Positions 26,137-32,774 of a stretch of DNA of 54,162 nucleotides are shown here, in pieces. Within the stretch, counting starts at the first letter, position 1, and each line of letters begins with the position of its first letter. Made by a program: the position numbers and the translations under genes. The stretch spans positions 1 to 54,162 of the forward strand of contig JAGAIW010000149.1 of NCBI GenBank assembly GCA_017626305.1, in the 5' to 3' direction. The DNA is from Clostridia bacterium. Its GTDB lineage: Bacteria; Bacillota; Clostridia; Christensenellales; Borkfalkiaceae. Under the pieces are notes generated by a model. The model was not told the DNA's origin. It searched no databases and saw only the letters and a program-made list of their open reading frames with translations.

Positions 26137-26649
26137 TTAGCTTTTTAGGTCACCCCCTTTCTTGCCGCCGCCCGAATCGTCTGCCTTGAATACCAAACTT
26201 AACAGTTCGTTCAGATATTCTTCAAAACGGTCGGGGACTTCATCGAAAATTCCCATATTGATTTGCACTTCCGTTACAGGCTCGTCCGTCGCCACCGCAA
26301 GCAAAGTATTGTAAATCGCCGCAGATAATCTTTCCGACATTTTTAAGTGCGCTACAATCCCCTCGATTTGCTTTTGGTTATGTACGTGCATACTTTCGAT
26401 AAGCTGTTTCACTTGCTTTAACGAGCCGACAAAATCGCCGTTGATATTCGGTACGGTTTCGCTCTTTACGTCGTAGGAAAGCGGTACGATTTCTTTCAAC
26501 TTTTCTTGCATACCGATTTCCAACAATTCCACAAGCAACTGATTTTTCGTTTGGTATTGGTTCGGGTTCTTCTTGAAAAGGTAATTCAGCTTTTCAATCA
26601 CTTTTGTGTCGTAAATACGAACGGTTAATTTGGTTTCAAATTGTTTCAT
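26137..26649 (-). CDS. Relaxosome accessory protein, ribbon-helix-helix type
   Basis: 170 residues. The N-terminus is a beta strand and two helices (KLTVRIYDTKVIEKLNYLF, then NQLLVELLEIGMQEKL), the ribbon-helix-helix plan used by MobC-type proteins to bind the transfer origin. A middle coiled-coil-like stretch (LKQVKQLIESMHVHNQKQIE) and a glycine/lysine-rich tail follow. It lies 4 nt upstream of the relaxase, as expected for a relaxosome partner. Confidence 0.7.
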   Translation of the reverse strand: MKQFETKLTVRIYDTKVIEKLNYLFKKNPNQYQTKNQLLVELLEIGMQEKLKEIVPLSYDVKSETVPNINGDFVGSLKQVKQLIESMHVHNQKQIEGIVAHLKMSERLSAAIYNTLLAVATDEPVTEVQINMGIFDEVPDRFEEYLNELLSLVFKADDSGGGKKGGDLKS

Positions 26650-26661
26650 ATCGGTTTCTCC

Positions 26662-27060
26662 TTAAATAATTTTCGCTTTCAGTTTCTCGAAAAAATCTCG
26701 TATCATTCTTTCGACTTTCACTTGTTCATATCCACGGATAAGAACGAAAAAACGAAACGTCTTATCCTCGCGGAATAGTTCTTGATAAAACTTGCTTTTT
26801 TCTTTCGGATATTCCGTGATCTGTAAATGGAAAGCATCGTAATAACGCTGTTCTTCCATTACATCTTCAAGTTCAAAGATAAATTCCGAACACATACGCA
26901 CAGCATTTCTTTCTATTGTGCCTTTATAAAGGTTTCGCTTTTGGGCTATGTATTTTTTATGATTTAATCGCTTGTCCGCAAGCATTATCATTCGACCAAG
27001 CTTTTCATTGACGGGGATATACATTTCTCTTTGCCCGACGATTGCTTTTATAAATTCCAT
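26662..27060 (-). CDS. Hypothetical protein of the mobilisation region
   Basis: 132 residues. It is basic and helical, with ADKRLNHKKYIAQKRNLYKG, FIFELEDVMEEQRYYDAF and a C-terminal FEKLKAKII. No family recognised. A strong AAAGGAGAA ribosome site precedes the ATG. The place directly upstream of the relaxosome RHH gene suggests a part in DNA processing or its control. Confidence 0.55.
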   Translation of the reverse strand: MEFIKAIVGQREMYIPVNEKLGRMIMLADKRLNHKKYIAQKRNLYKGTIERNAVRMCSEFIFELEDVMEEQRYYDAFHLQITEYPKEKSKFYQELFREDKTFRFFVLIRGYEQVKVERMIRDFFEKLKAKII

Positions 27061-27085
27061 ATCACGTTCTCCTTTACTATGTTCG

Positions 27086-27346
27086 TCAGTACAGTTTATT
27101 CCCGACCTTTATGTATTTACTTTTAATGCTGTTTATCGTTTCATTTTCAAAGTCAATCACATCAAGCGTAATTTCTTCCCCGAAACGGTTATATATCTCT
27201 GCTACAATACCGCCACCGATACGACCGCCTTTTTTCAATAACGGGTACGTCGCATCTCCGCAACCTATCGCAAGCGATAATTCATAGCCGTTGCGATACC
27301 CCTCGTGCTTTGCCAATTTTTCAAATTTATCAATTCTTAATTTCAT
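27086..27346 (-). CDS. Small HTH-like regulatory protein
   Basis: The 86-residue product starts at the ATG after AAGGAG (8 nt spacing). The frame also opens at 27424 but that start has no ribosome site. The segment NGYELSLAIGCGDATYPLLKKG looks like a short helix-turn-helix of the XRE kind found in small ICE proteins. The C-terminus (NSIKSKYIKVGNKLY) is basic. Likely a small DNA-binding regulator of the transfer genes downstream; the fold call is tentative. Confidence 0.55.
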   Translation of the reverse strand: MKLRIDKFEKLAKHEGYRNGYELSLAIGCGDATYPLLKKGGRIGGGIVAEIYNRFGEEITLDVIDFENETINSIKSKYIKVGNKLY

Positions 27347-27426
27347 AGCCTTTTCTCCTTTGAGACGGGTTGAAAATTTTGCCCTCTCAATAGGTAGCCA
27401 GCGAAAACGGCAAAAATATTCCATTT

Positions 27427-27903
27427 TTACAAATTTTCTTCGAAAAATTTTTTTAAGGCGGTAATTTTTTTTGAAATTGTCCCTTGTTTTACGTTAAATC
27501 GACGGGCTATTTCCTTTTGCGTTAAACCCTCAATGTACCATTCCGTCAGCAATTCTAAATCTTCCGTATTTAGTTTTTTTATTGCTTTTGCCAATTTCTC
27601 ATTTCCTATTTCTTCAATCCAACTAAAACGCCCTATGTAAGAACAATCTATCTCTACACTCATCTTTTCCATAAATTTTTGAAATAAAGGATTGTCCGTT
27701 TCTTTGTCATCAAATTCAATAGAATCAAAATCAAGACTTTGCGTGTGTGTTGCCTCACTACGACGGCTATGTAAATATTCCAAGTCAAAATTATACATCG
27801 CTTGTATTTGTTCTTCCGTCATTCCGTTTGCAAGATAAATCTTCCTTAATTCTGCCTGTTCCTTTTCAAATTTTTTTCTTTCTTTTCCATTGTTCCAAGC
27901 CAT
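27427..27903 (-). CDS. Sigma-region-4-like transcription regulator
   Basis: 158 residues. The last 55 (IKKLNTEDLELLTEWYIEGL, then TQKEIARRFNVKQGTISKKI) form a clear helix-turn-helix of the sigma-70 region 4 / LuxR-like type. The N-terminal part is charged and helical. Proteins of this plan act as ICE activators or as partial sigma factors. The gene follows a leader with three hairpins, the last of which covers its ribosome site, so its own expression appears tightly controlled. Confidence 0.7.
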   Translation of the reverse strand: MAWNNGKERKKFEKEQAELRKIYLANGMTEEQIQAMYNFDLEYLHSRRSEATHTQSLDFDSIEFDDKETDNPLFQKFMEKMSVEIDCSYIGRFSWIEEIGNEKLAKAIKKLNTEDLELLTEWYIEGLTQKEIARRFNVKQGTISKKITALKKFFEENL

Positions 27904-27914
27904 TTATTTATCAT

Positions 27915-27947
27915 CCTGTGGCTGAAATTTTTGTGCAGCCTCACAGG
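27915..27947 (-). promoter_or_regulatory. Hairpin covering the ribosome site of the sigma-like regulator
   Basis: In the transcript CCTGTG-A-GGCTG pairs with CAGCC-A-CAGG, and the second arm includes AGGA of the ribosome site just before the ATG. Opening of this hairpin would be needed for translation. The same palindrome could instead be a protein-binding site or part of a transfer origin. Confidence 0.5.
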
Positions 27948-27988
27948 GGGATTTTTGTTGGAGATGATGAGATTTTTCCAAAAAGAAA

Positions 27989-28033
27989 AACGCCCCCTGC
28001 TTCCGAACTAAACTCGGCTGCAAGGGGTGTTTC
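27989..28033 (-). terminator. Second tandem terminator-like hairpin of the leader
   Basis: The transcript reads AAACACCCCTTGCAGCCGA, a loop GTTTAGT, then TCGGAAGCAGGGGGCG and TTTTTCTTTTT. The stem is long and GC-rich and the T-run follows directly. Its loop (GTTTAGTTC) is complementary to GAACTAAAC in the 5' arm of the hairpin before it, so the two could compete. Confidence 0.7.
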
Positions 28034-28045
28034 AGGTTTTTAGGA

Positions 28046-28108
28046 CAAAAAAATACGCCCTACAAATCAGACTAACCCCGTAATGGTTTAGTTCGACTTG
28101 TAAGGCGT
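28046..28108 (-). terminator. First tandem terminator-like hairpin of the leader
   Basis: In the transcript, CGCCTTACAAGTCGAACTAA pairs with TTAGTCTGATTTGTAGGGCG and is followed by TATTTTTTTG. It lies about 125 nt downstream of the zinc-ribbon gene's stop, after an additional repeat, and would stop transcription before the sigma-like regulator unless overcome. Confidence 0.7.
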
Positions 28109-28301
28109 GGATAGTTTCCTTTTCGGATAACTTCGGTTTCTCACAACTTAATATATCATCGCGCGTTGGCTTTACCTCTCCGATCACTCGGCTACCGCTG
28201 TCCGCTTTAATATACCGTTATTTTATCTATTTAATTGTATGTAGGTTTCCGTTGTCGTAATAGGGCTTTGATAACTTCTTATTCGGATAGCTTCGGTTTC
28301 C
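28091..28301 (-). repeat. Pair of imperfect 51-bp direct repeats
   Basis: Copies at 28091-28141 and 28251-28301 share about two thirds of positions overall and 19 of 20 in the core that reads GAAACCGAAG-Y-TATCCGAA in the minus sense. Two of the differences are synonymous leucine changes in the frame KPKLSE...AL, hinting that the repeat was once coding. Confidence 0.55.
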
Positions 28302-28323
28302 TATATTGTACTTCGGAGAAAAA

Positions 28324-28533
28324 TCAAATTGCCGTTCTTTGAGTTGTGGCAATTTCCTGATCGTTTTGTAACGGCTCAACACTTAATCTCATTCGTCCGT
28401 TTCGGTCGATGTCCGCTAATATGGAAGCATTGCATTGGGGGCATACGATAATTACTCCTTCACAATGACCTGCCACTTCCATTAGTTTGGTCATACAAGA
28501 CGGACAAGATAAAGGGTTTTTCTTTTTTGCCAT
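28324..28533 (-). CDS. Small zinc-ribbon protein
   Basis: 69 residues with two CxxC knuckles, CPSC (residues 10-13) and CPQC (31-34), which bind one zinc ion in a zinc ribbon. Basic N-terminus (AKKKNPLS). The ATG has a strong GGAGGA site. Small zinc ribbons of phages and ICEs, such as the Mu Com protein, can act on RNA or DNA. Its place just before the structured leader makes a regulatory role plausible but unproved. Confidence 0.7.
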   Translation of the reverse strand: MAKKKNPLSCPSCMTKLMEVAGHCEGVIIVCPQCNASILADIDRNGRMRLSVEPLQNDQEIATTQRTAI

Positions 28534-28617
28534 AAACGTCCTCCTTCTTCTATCTTGGATTTTCCTGCTTTTGTTCTGTGTGTATTCACTTCGGGTTAAA
28601 TACGCATTTATGTTAAC

Positions 28618-28640
28618 ATCATAGAACGGGGATCTATGAT
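28618..28640. promoter_or_regulatory. Perfect inverted repeat between lexA and the zinc-ribbon gene
   Basis: ATCATAGA and TCTATGAT are separated by 7 bp. No T-run follows on the minus strand, so it does not look like a terminator. It may be an operator for the zinc-ribbon gene or a recombination-site core. It does not match the LexA box. Confidence 0.45.
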
Positions 28641-28648
28641 ACTTGTTA

Positions 28649-29257
28649 TCACGATATATTTTTCAATACTTTTACCGCAACGCCTACGATTTTCGCATCG
28701 TCCACGATTATATCTTCCATTTCCCTATTTTCGGGGTGCAATCTTATTTTATGCTTGTCCCTATAAAAGCGTTTCAGCGTTGCCGTCACACCGCCGTCCT
28801 CGGCATCTTCTATAATAGCTACAACAACTTGTCCATCTTCCGCCGTGGGTTGATAACGAACGAATACTATATCGCCGTCGCTTATCCCCGCTTCGATCAT
28901 AGACTCGCCGTTTGCTCTCAATGCGAAAAATTCGCCGTTCCCCAACAACCGCTTGTCCACAGGAATATACGTTTGCAATTCTTCCTGTGCGCTTCTTGGC
29001 ATTCCGCAAGCCACCATACCGATCAATGGTATTCTTTCTACGGGCGCGGCGTTTTGCTTGGTTACGATTTGGTTTCTTCCGTATTTTTCGATATACCCTT
29101 CTTCTTCCAAGCGAACAAGGTATTTATGCACCGTGCTTTTCGCGCATCTCATTCCGTCCGCTATCTCCGTGATGGACGGACATACGCCGTATTCTTTGAT
29201 AAATTCATTTATATAATTATATATCTCTATCTTTCGTGTTTCGTTACGCTCTATCAT
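28649..29257 (-). CDS. lexA: LexA repressor
   Basis: 202 residues, the usual length. The N-terminal winged helix (IYNYINEFIKEYGVCPSITE, then KSTVHKYLVRLEEEGYI) binds SOS boxes. Self-cleavage would occur at Cys84-Gly85 in GMVACGMPRS; Ala-Gly is more common but Cys-Gly is used by UmuD. The catalytic pair is Ser119 in ANGESMIEAG and Lys162 in ATLKRFYR. A LexA box lies inside its own promoter, as expected for autoregulation. It stands at the junction of ICE and chromosomal genes, so either the ICE integrated next to the host lexA or it carries its own copy that ties transfer to DNA damage. Confidence 0.93.
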   Translation of the reverse strand: MIERNETRKIEIYNYINEFIKEYGVCPSITEIADGMRCAKSTVHKYLVRLEEEGYIEKYGRNQIVTKQNAAPVERIPLIGMVACGMPRSAQEELQTYIPVDKRLLGNGEFFALRANGESMIEAGISDGDIVFVRYQPTAEDGQVVVAIIEDAEDGGVTATLKRFYRDKHKIRLHPENREMEDIIVDDAKIVGVAVKVLKNIS

Positions 29258-29295
29258 TTGAATATCCCCTCCCGTGAACTTAATTTCGTGGGTAT

Positions 29296-29325
29296 ATTAT
29301 AACACAAACATACGTTCGCCTGCAA
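29296..29325 (-). promoter_or_regulatory. lexA promoter with an internal LexA box
   Basis: In the minus sense, TTGCAG (-35) and TATAAT (-10) are 18 bp apart. Between them is CGAACGTATGTTTG (29305-29318), which fits the Gram-positive consensus CGAACRNRYGTTYG. LexA bound here would block polymerase directly. Confidence 0.85.
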
Positions 29326-29371
29326 CCATTTCACTTCCCATAAACGGGTAGTGAACGCCTTTTTAACATAA

Positions 29372-29400
29372 TACACCCGAATTTTTTTTCTTCGGGTGTA
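29372..29400 (-). terminator. Terminator of the glycan-use operon after the WYL gene
   Basis: TACACCCGAA and TTCGGGTGTA form a perfect 10-bp stem with an A-rich loop. The T-run is short on the minus strand and better on the plus strand, where no gene needs it. It lies 7 bp after the WYL gene's stop. Confidence 0.65.
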
Positions 29401-29406
29401 CTTCGT

Positions 29407-30384
29407 TTAATATTCTTTTTTTATCGTATCGACAAATGCGGTAAATTGTTCTTTTACATCAAGCGGCGATATTATATGTACTTTTCCTCTCGATCCGATA
29501 ACCCAAGAGAAAAACGTGGGACTTATCTGAATTTGAACGAGAACTTGATATTTATCCCCTACCGTTTCTACTGAAACGTTCTCTCCGAACTTGTCATATA
29601 TATCGTCAAGCATTTCGGGAACAAACTGCAAGCCCACTTCTTTCAATTCCCCACCAAACATAGAAAACACTTGCATCCTGTATTTTTCCACGTTGAAATC
29701 CACAAACTCTTTTTTCTTTACAATACGCTCATCTTCTATCCTGACATCTTCCATTCGGTCAATTCGATAAGTGATTGTATTGTTATGATGATCGGGATAC
29801 GCTATTAAATAGTAATTATCCTTATTCCAAACCATAACAAGTGGATTCGTTATATATCTGTTTCCCTCTTTTCGGTATATTTTCTTCTTTTCCGCGTCAA
29901 GAGAATAATATAAGAAAGAAATTTTCTTTTGTTCGCTGATCGCACGATCAATGGCATCTATGCTATAAATAATTCGATTATTAGAACGTTTCGGTTCATC
30001 GTAATTTATAATGTTCTTTGAAATTTTCTCCGCCTGATGGTTTCCGATCATTTCTCCCAACTTTTGAATAAGCATTGATTTTTGCTCTAAACTTAATTTA
30101 GACGCCTTTATAACGTCGGCAAGCATAGCGATCTCTGCGGTATCAAAATGTCGATTGACTACGTAATAATAATGATACTTTTTCTTATACGAAAGAACTT
30201 CATATCCATACTTGTTTAATAAAGCAATATCCGAAGGTAAAACCTTTCTCGATACTTCGATATTATGCTTTGCAAGTTCGGCGATAATCTCATCGGAATT
30301 GAGTGCGTGATTTTCGTCTGTTAACCGACAAAGTATATCGTATAAAACAAGTAATTTTGCTTTTTGTTCTGTATTCCTTGACAT
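29407..30384 (-). CDS. WYL-domain transcription regulator (YafY/DeoR-like)
   Basis: 325 residues. An N-terminal HTH (LNSDEIIAELAKHNIEVSRK) is followed by the WYL domain, recognised by ISFLYYSLDAEKKKIYRKEG, NPLVMVWNKDNYYLIAYPDH and YRIDRMEDVRI. A C-terminal WCX-like extension follows. WYL domains sense small molecules or nucleic acids. It is the last gene of the glycan locus, directly after ribokinase (ATG adjacent to that stop), so it probably reports a sugar or sugar phosphate of the pathway. Confidence 0.85.
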   Translation of the reverse strand: MSRNTEQKAKLLVLYDILCRLTDENHALNSDEIIAELAKHNIEVSRKVLPSDIALLNKYGYEVLSYKKKYHYYYVVNRHFDTAEIAMLADVIKASKLSLEQKSMLIQKLGEMIGNHQAEKISKNIINYDEPKRSNNRIIYSIDAIDRAISEQKKISFLYYSLDAEKKKIYRKEGNRYITNPLVMVWNKDNYYLIAYPDHHNNTITYRIDRMEDVRIEDERIVKKKEFVDFNVEKYRMQVFSMFGGELKEVGLQFVPEMLDDIYDKFGENVSVETVGDKYQVLVQIQISPTFFSWVIGSRGKVHIISPLDVKEQFTAFVDTIKKEY

Positions 30385-31323
30385 TTAGCTTTCTTTTATT
30401 TTCTGATCTGATATACGTCCAATAAATTCTTCCACTTGCACTCTTGTATGCAACGAAGGAATCGCGCCTTTTTCCGTTACAGTAAGCGCCCCCATTGCGT
30501 TCGCAAATTGCACCGCTTCTTTCAGCGTTTTTCCTTCGGTCAACGCAACCGCCAACGCGCCGTTGAAACTGTCCCCTGCCGCAACGGTATCTACCGCTTT
30601 TACCTTATAGCCGCTGATAATTTCCACATTATCCTGCGTTGCAATCAATGCGCCGCGACTACCAATTGTCGCCACTACCGTTTTTGTGCCATAGGATAAA
30701 AGTTCCTTTGCTGCCGCAATTACTTCTTCGTCCGTATCCGTAGGCATATCCGTCAAAATGGAAAGCTCTGTTTCATTAGGCGTAATATAATCCACCATTC
30801 CGAGAATTTCTTTTTCCAACTTTACGGCAGGAGCAGGATTGAGCAAAACCTTTACGCCATACCCGTGTGCGCGACGAATAATTTCTTTCGTTACGTCCAA
30901 GCGGAGTTCAAGTTGTAAAATTACAAGTTCCGTTTCCTTAATAACGCTATCCACCTTATCAAGTTCATCAAAGCCAAACACAAAATTTGCCGAGGGAATC
31001 ACGCAAATACGGTTTTGTCCCTCTGCGTTGATTTGCACTTGGGCAACTGCCGTCGGTTTATCACACGAAAACACGTTATCCGCTTTTATCCCGTCTTCTT
31101 TCATTATCTTGCGAAAAACTTCGCCGTTAGCATCTTTTCCAAGCATACCGACCATTTCCACGTCACCACCAAGGCGAGCTACCGATACGCATTGATTGAT
31201 ACCTTTTCCACCTGGGAACAATTCCAAAGATTCCCCTAAAATCGTTTCCCCTGCTTGTGGAAACTTTACCATTTTCGCTACGTTATCCATAACGAACGAG
31301 CCGATTACCGTTATTTTCGACAT
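30385..31323 (-). CDS. rbsK: Ribokinase-type PfkB sugar kinase
   Basis: 312 residues. PfkB signatures: GGKGINQCVSVARLGG (residues 38-53), NPAPA at 162-166, TPNETE at 181-186, and DTVAAGDSFNGALA near 245, with Asp251 as catalytic base. Ribokinases phosphorylate O5 of ribose and also accept D-arabinose, giving arabinose 5-phosphate. That side activity would fit the isomerase gene directly upstream. Cytosolic. SD AAAGGAG lies in the end of that upstream gene. Another PfkB sugar substrate cannot be ruled out. Confidence 0.85.
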   Translation of the reverse strand: MSKITVIGSFVMDNVAKMVKFPQAGETILGESLELFPGGKGINQCVSVARLGGDVEMVGMLGKDANGEVFRKIMKEDGIKADNVFSCDKPTAVAQVQINAEGQNRICVIPSANFVFGFDELDKVDSVIKETELVILQLELRLDVTKEIIRRAHGYGVKVLLNPAPAVKLEKEILGMVDYITPNETELSILTDMPTDTDEEVIAAAKELLSYGTKTVVATIGSRGALIATQDNVEIISGYKVKAVDTVAAGDSFNGALAVALTEGKTLKEAVQFANAMGALTVTEKGAIPSLHTRVQVEEFIGRISDQKIKES

Positions 31324-31324
31324 C

Positions 31325-31906
31325 TTATTTTTGCTCCTTTTTTAACATTGCGCCAAGCGCGCCGTTGGGGTGGAATTTATAGAAATCTTCTCGTCTAAAA
31401 TTCTTTCTTGCCGAAAGCTCGCAAGCAATCGCGTCGCCCAATACCAAAGTCAACGTACTCGATACCGTCGGAGCAAGATTAAGTGCGTCCGCTTCCGCGA
31501 TCTTCGGGTACAATAAAACATAATCACACGCATTTGCAAGTTTACTGTCTTTTCCCGACGTAAACGCTACCGTAGCCACCCCATTTCTTTTCAAAGGTTC
31601 TACGTTCTGCACCACTTCTTGTGTGTTTCCACTGTTGGAAATTAAAATCGCAATATCTTTCGATTCGATCATACCTAAATCTCCGTGCATTGCTTCCGTA
31701 CTATGTACGTAAAAAGACGGAATACCAAGCGAAGCAAACGTTGCAGCAAGCTTTTCCCCAATATGACCGCTTTTGCCTACACCCATAAACACGAGCTTGC
31801 CTTTGCAATACTGAAATAAATTCAAAACCGTATCATATTGCTTGTCAGTTTCTTCTATCATTTGCGTAATCGCATCACGCTCTTTCATCATCACTTCTTT
31901 TAACAT
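31325..31906 (-). CDS. Single-domain SIS isomerase, KpsF/GutQ-type arabinose-5-phosphate isomerase
   Basis: 193 residues. SIS-domain motifs are GVGKSGHIGEKLAATFASLG (42-61), HSTEAMHGDLG (68-78), SNSGNT (90-95), LAPTVSSTLTLVLGDAIA and FHPNGALG (178-185). All match KpsF/GutQ/KdsD enzymes, which interconvert D-arabinose 5-phosphate and D-ribulose 5-phosphate. The CBS pair of the biosynthetic enzymes is missing. I see no Kdo-synthesis genes here, so a catabolic role is favoured. A hexulose-6-phosphate isomerase-like use is the main alternative. Confidence 0.85.
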   Translation of the reverse strand: MLKEVMMKERDAITQMIEETDKQYDTVLNLFQYCKGKLVFMGVGKSGHIGEKLAATFASLGIPSFYVHSTEAMHGDLGMIESKDIAILISNSGNTQEVVQNVEPLKRNGVATVAFTSGKDSKLANACDYVLLYPKIAEADALNLAPTVSSTLTLVLGDAIACELSARKNFRREDFYKFHPNGALGAMLKKEQK

Positions 31907-31912
31907 ATTACA

Positions 31913-32350
31913 TTACTCTCCTTTCTTTATCTTAAATACGTATTTTTTTACTTTCATAGACTCATCAATCGCTACACCCGGTTTATGTAAATCATCTACG
32001 TCCAATACTAAAAAGTTACTTCCGTCTAAAATATACGCCTTGGCATCGTTGGATTTATAGAAAATGATATCCTTTTGCGCGTCATATTCCGTCGTAGAGA
32101 TTCCCTGCTTAATATCCTGCACAAAGATATATTCTCTCCCACGCAACACAATTTGCACGTCGATATATTCCCTATGCGCTTCAAAATCCTTACCTGCACC
32201 CGTTTCGTATTCCGAAACCGCAACATAGCAATTCTCGTCGATTTCGTATTTTCCGTCGTCAAGAATTGTTCCGTTCTGCTTGTCCAAGAATTTCTTTACT
32301 CTTACAAGACTTGGATATTTACTTAAATTTTTAAGTGTATCGTAAATCAT
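31913..32350 (-). CDS. YhcH/YjgK/YiaL family protein (NanQ-type anomerase)
   Basis: 145 residues with the family core FEAHREYIDVQIVLRGREYI, later DIIFYKSNDAKAYILDGSNF and the closing HKPGVAIDESMKVKKYVFKI. The His and Glu residues of these blocks line a metal site in a cupin-like barrel. In E. coli the relative NanQ speeds anomer exchange of sialic acid before the lyase acts; other relatives go with beta-galactosidase or gulose genes. Its place beside an NAL-family aldolase suggests that it turns a 2-keto sugar into the anomer the aldolase uses. ATG overlaps the FucU stop as ATGA. Confidence 0.85.
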   Translation of the reverse strand: MIYDTLKNLSKYPSLVRVKKFLDKQNGTILDDGKYEIDENCYVAVSEYETGAGKDFEAHREYIDVQIVLRGREYIFVQDIKQGISTTEYDAQKDIIFYKSNDAKAYILDGSNFLVLDVDDLHKPGVAIDESMKVKKYVFKIKKGE

Positions 32351-32772
32351 AACGTACCTTTCTTTAAGATGATATTTGCATACAGCGCCTTTTCTCCCGT
32401 TTGCACAACGGCAAATGCGTTCTTCGCTCTATCGTAAAACGCATAACGCTCTAATTCTTCCACTTTCACGTTATCCGTTTCGTATTTTTTCATAATATCC
32501 TCGTACTCTTTCCAAATAGGCGGATTGGGTACGTTCTTTTCGGAAACCGCCATCAAAAGAGCGTTCTTTTCCGCAACTTTATCCAAGGGGAATAACGCCA
32601 AAATCGCTTCAAGCATATCCGTTCCGCTATGTCCGTCCGCACGCACTAACCGTTTCGCACAGGTTACGGCGGGGAAGTTCGCATCCGCAATTACAATTTC
32701 GTCACCGTGTCCCATTTCGCAAAGTATTTTCAAAAGTTCGGGACTGATAATTGGATTGATACCTTTTAACAT
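32347..32772 (-). CDS. FucU/RbsD-family sugar mutarotase
   Basis: 141 residues, the typical FucU length. The core MGHGDEIVIADANFPA (residues 20-35) has the catalytic His22, and ERYAFYDRAKNAFAVVQTGE at the C-terminus fits FucU better than RbsD. FucU enzymes convert anomers of L-fucose and related sugars, including D-ribose. D-arabinose has the same ring configuration as L-fucose apart from the methyl group, so it is a sensible substrate. No fucose isomerase, fuculokinase or fuculose aldolase is present, which speaks against plain fucose use. Confidence 0.85.
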   Translation of the reverse strand: MLKGINPIISPELLKILCEMGHGDEIVIADANFPAVTCAKRLVRADGHSGTDMLEAILALFPLDKVAEKNALLMAVSEKNVPNPPIWKEYEDIMKKYETDNVKVEELERYAFYDRAKNAFAVVQTGEKALYANIILKKGTL

Positions 32773-32774
32773 AC

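Larger units (their letters stand above)
27904..28323 (-). other. Structured leader region of the ICE regulatory operon
   Basis: This 420-bp gap holds no gene with clear support. It contains two tandem terminator-like hairpins, a ribosome-site hairpin, and two imperfect 51-bp repeats (28091-28141 and 28251-28301) that share a 20-bp core with one mismatch. An open frame from a GTG at 28187 to a TGA at 28032 could encode 51 residues including EKPKLSEKETIHALQVE. The upper repeat encodes the matching KPKLSE in the same sense but is broken by a stop. I see either a decayed small gene pair or, more likely, a regulatory RNA. Confidence 0.5.

Noticed and set aside
27904-28323. Transfer origin (oriT)
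   Set aside because: The palindromes near the relaxosome genes would fit, but no nick-site consensus for this relaxase group could be recognised, and the T-runs favour terminators.
28618-28640. Second LexA box
   Set aside because: The inverted repeat ATCATAGA / TCTATGAT does not match CGAAC-N4-GTTYG.
32347-32772. L-fucose use
   Set aside because: FucU is present but no fucose isomerase, fuculokinase, fuculose aldolase or fucosidase was found.
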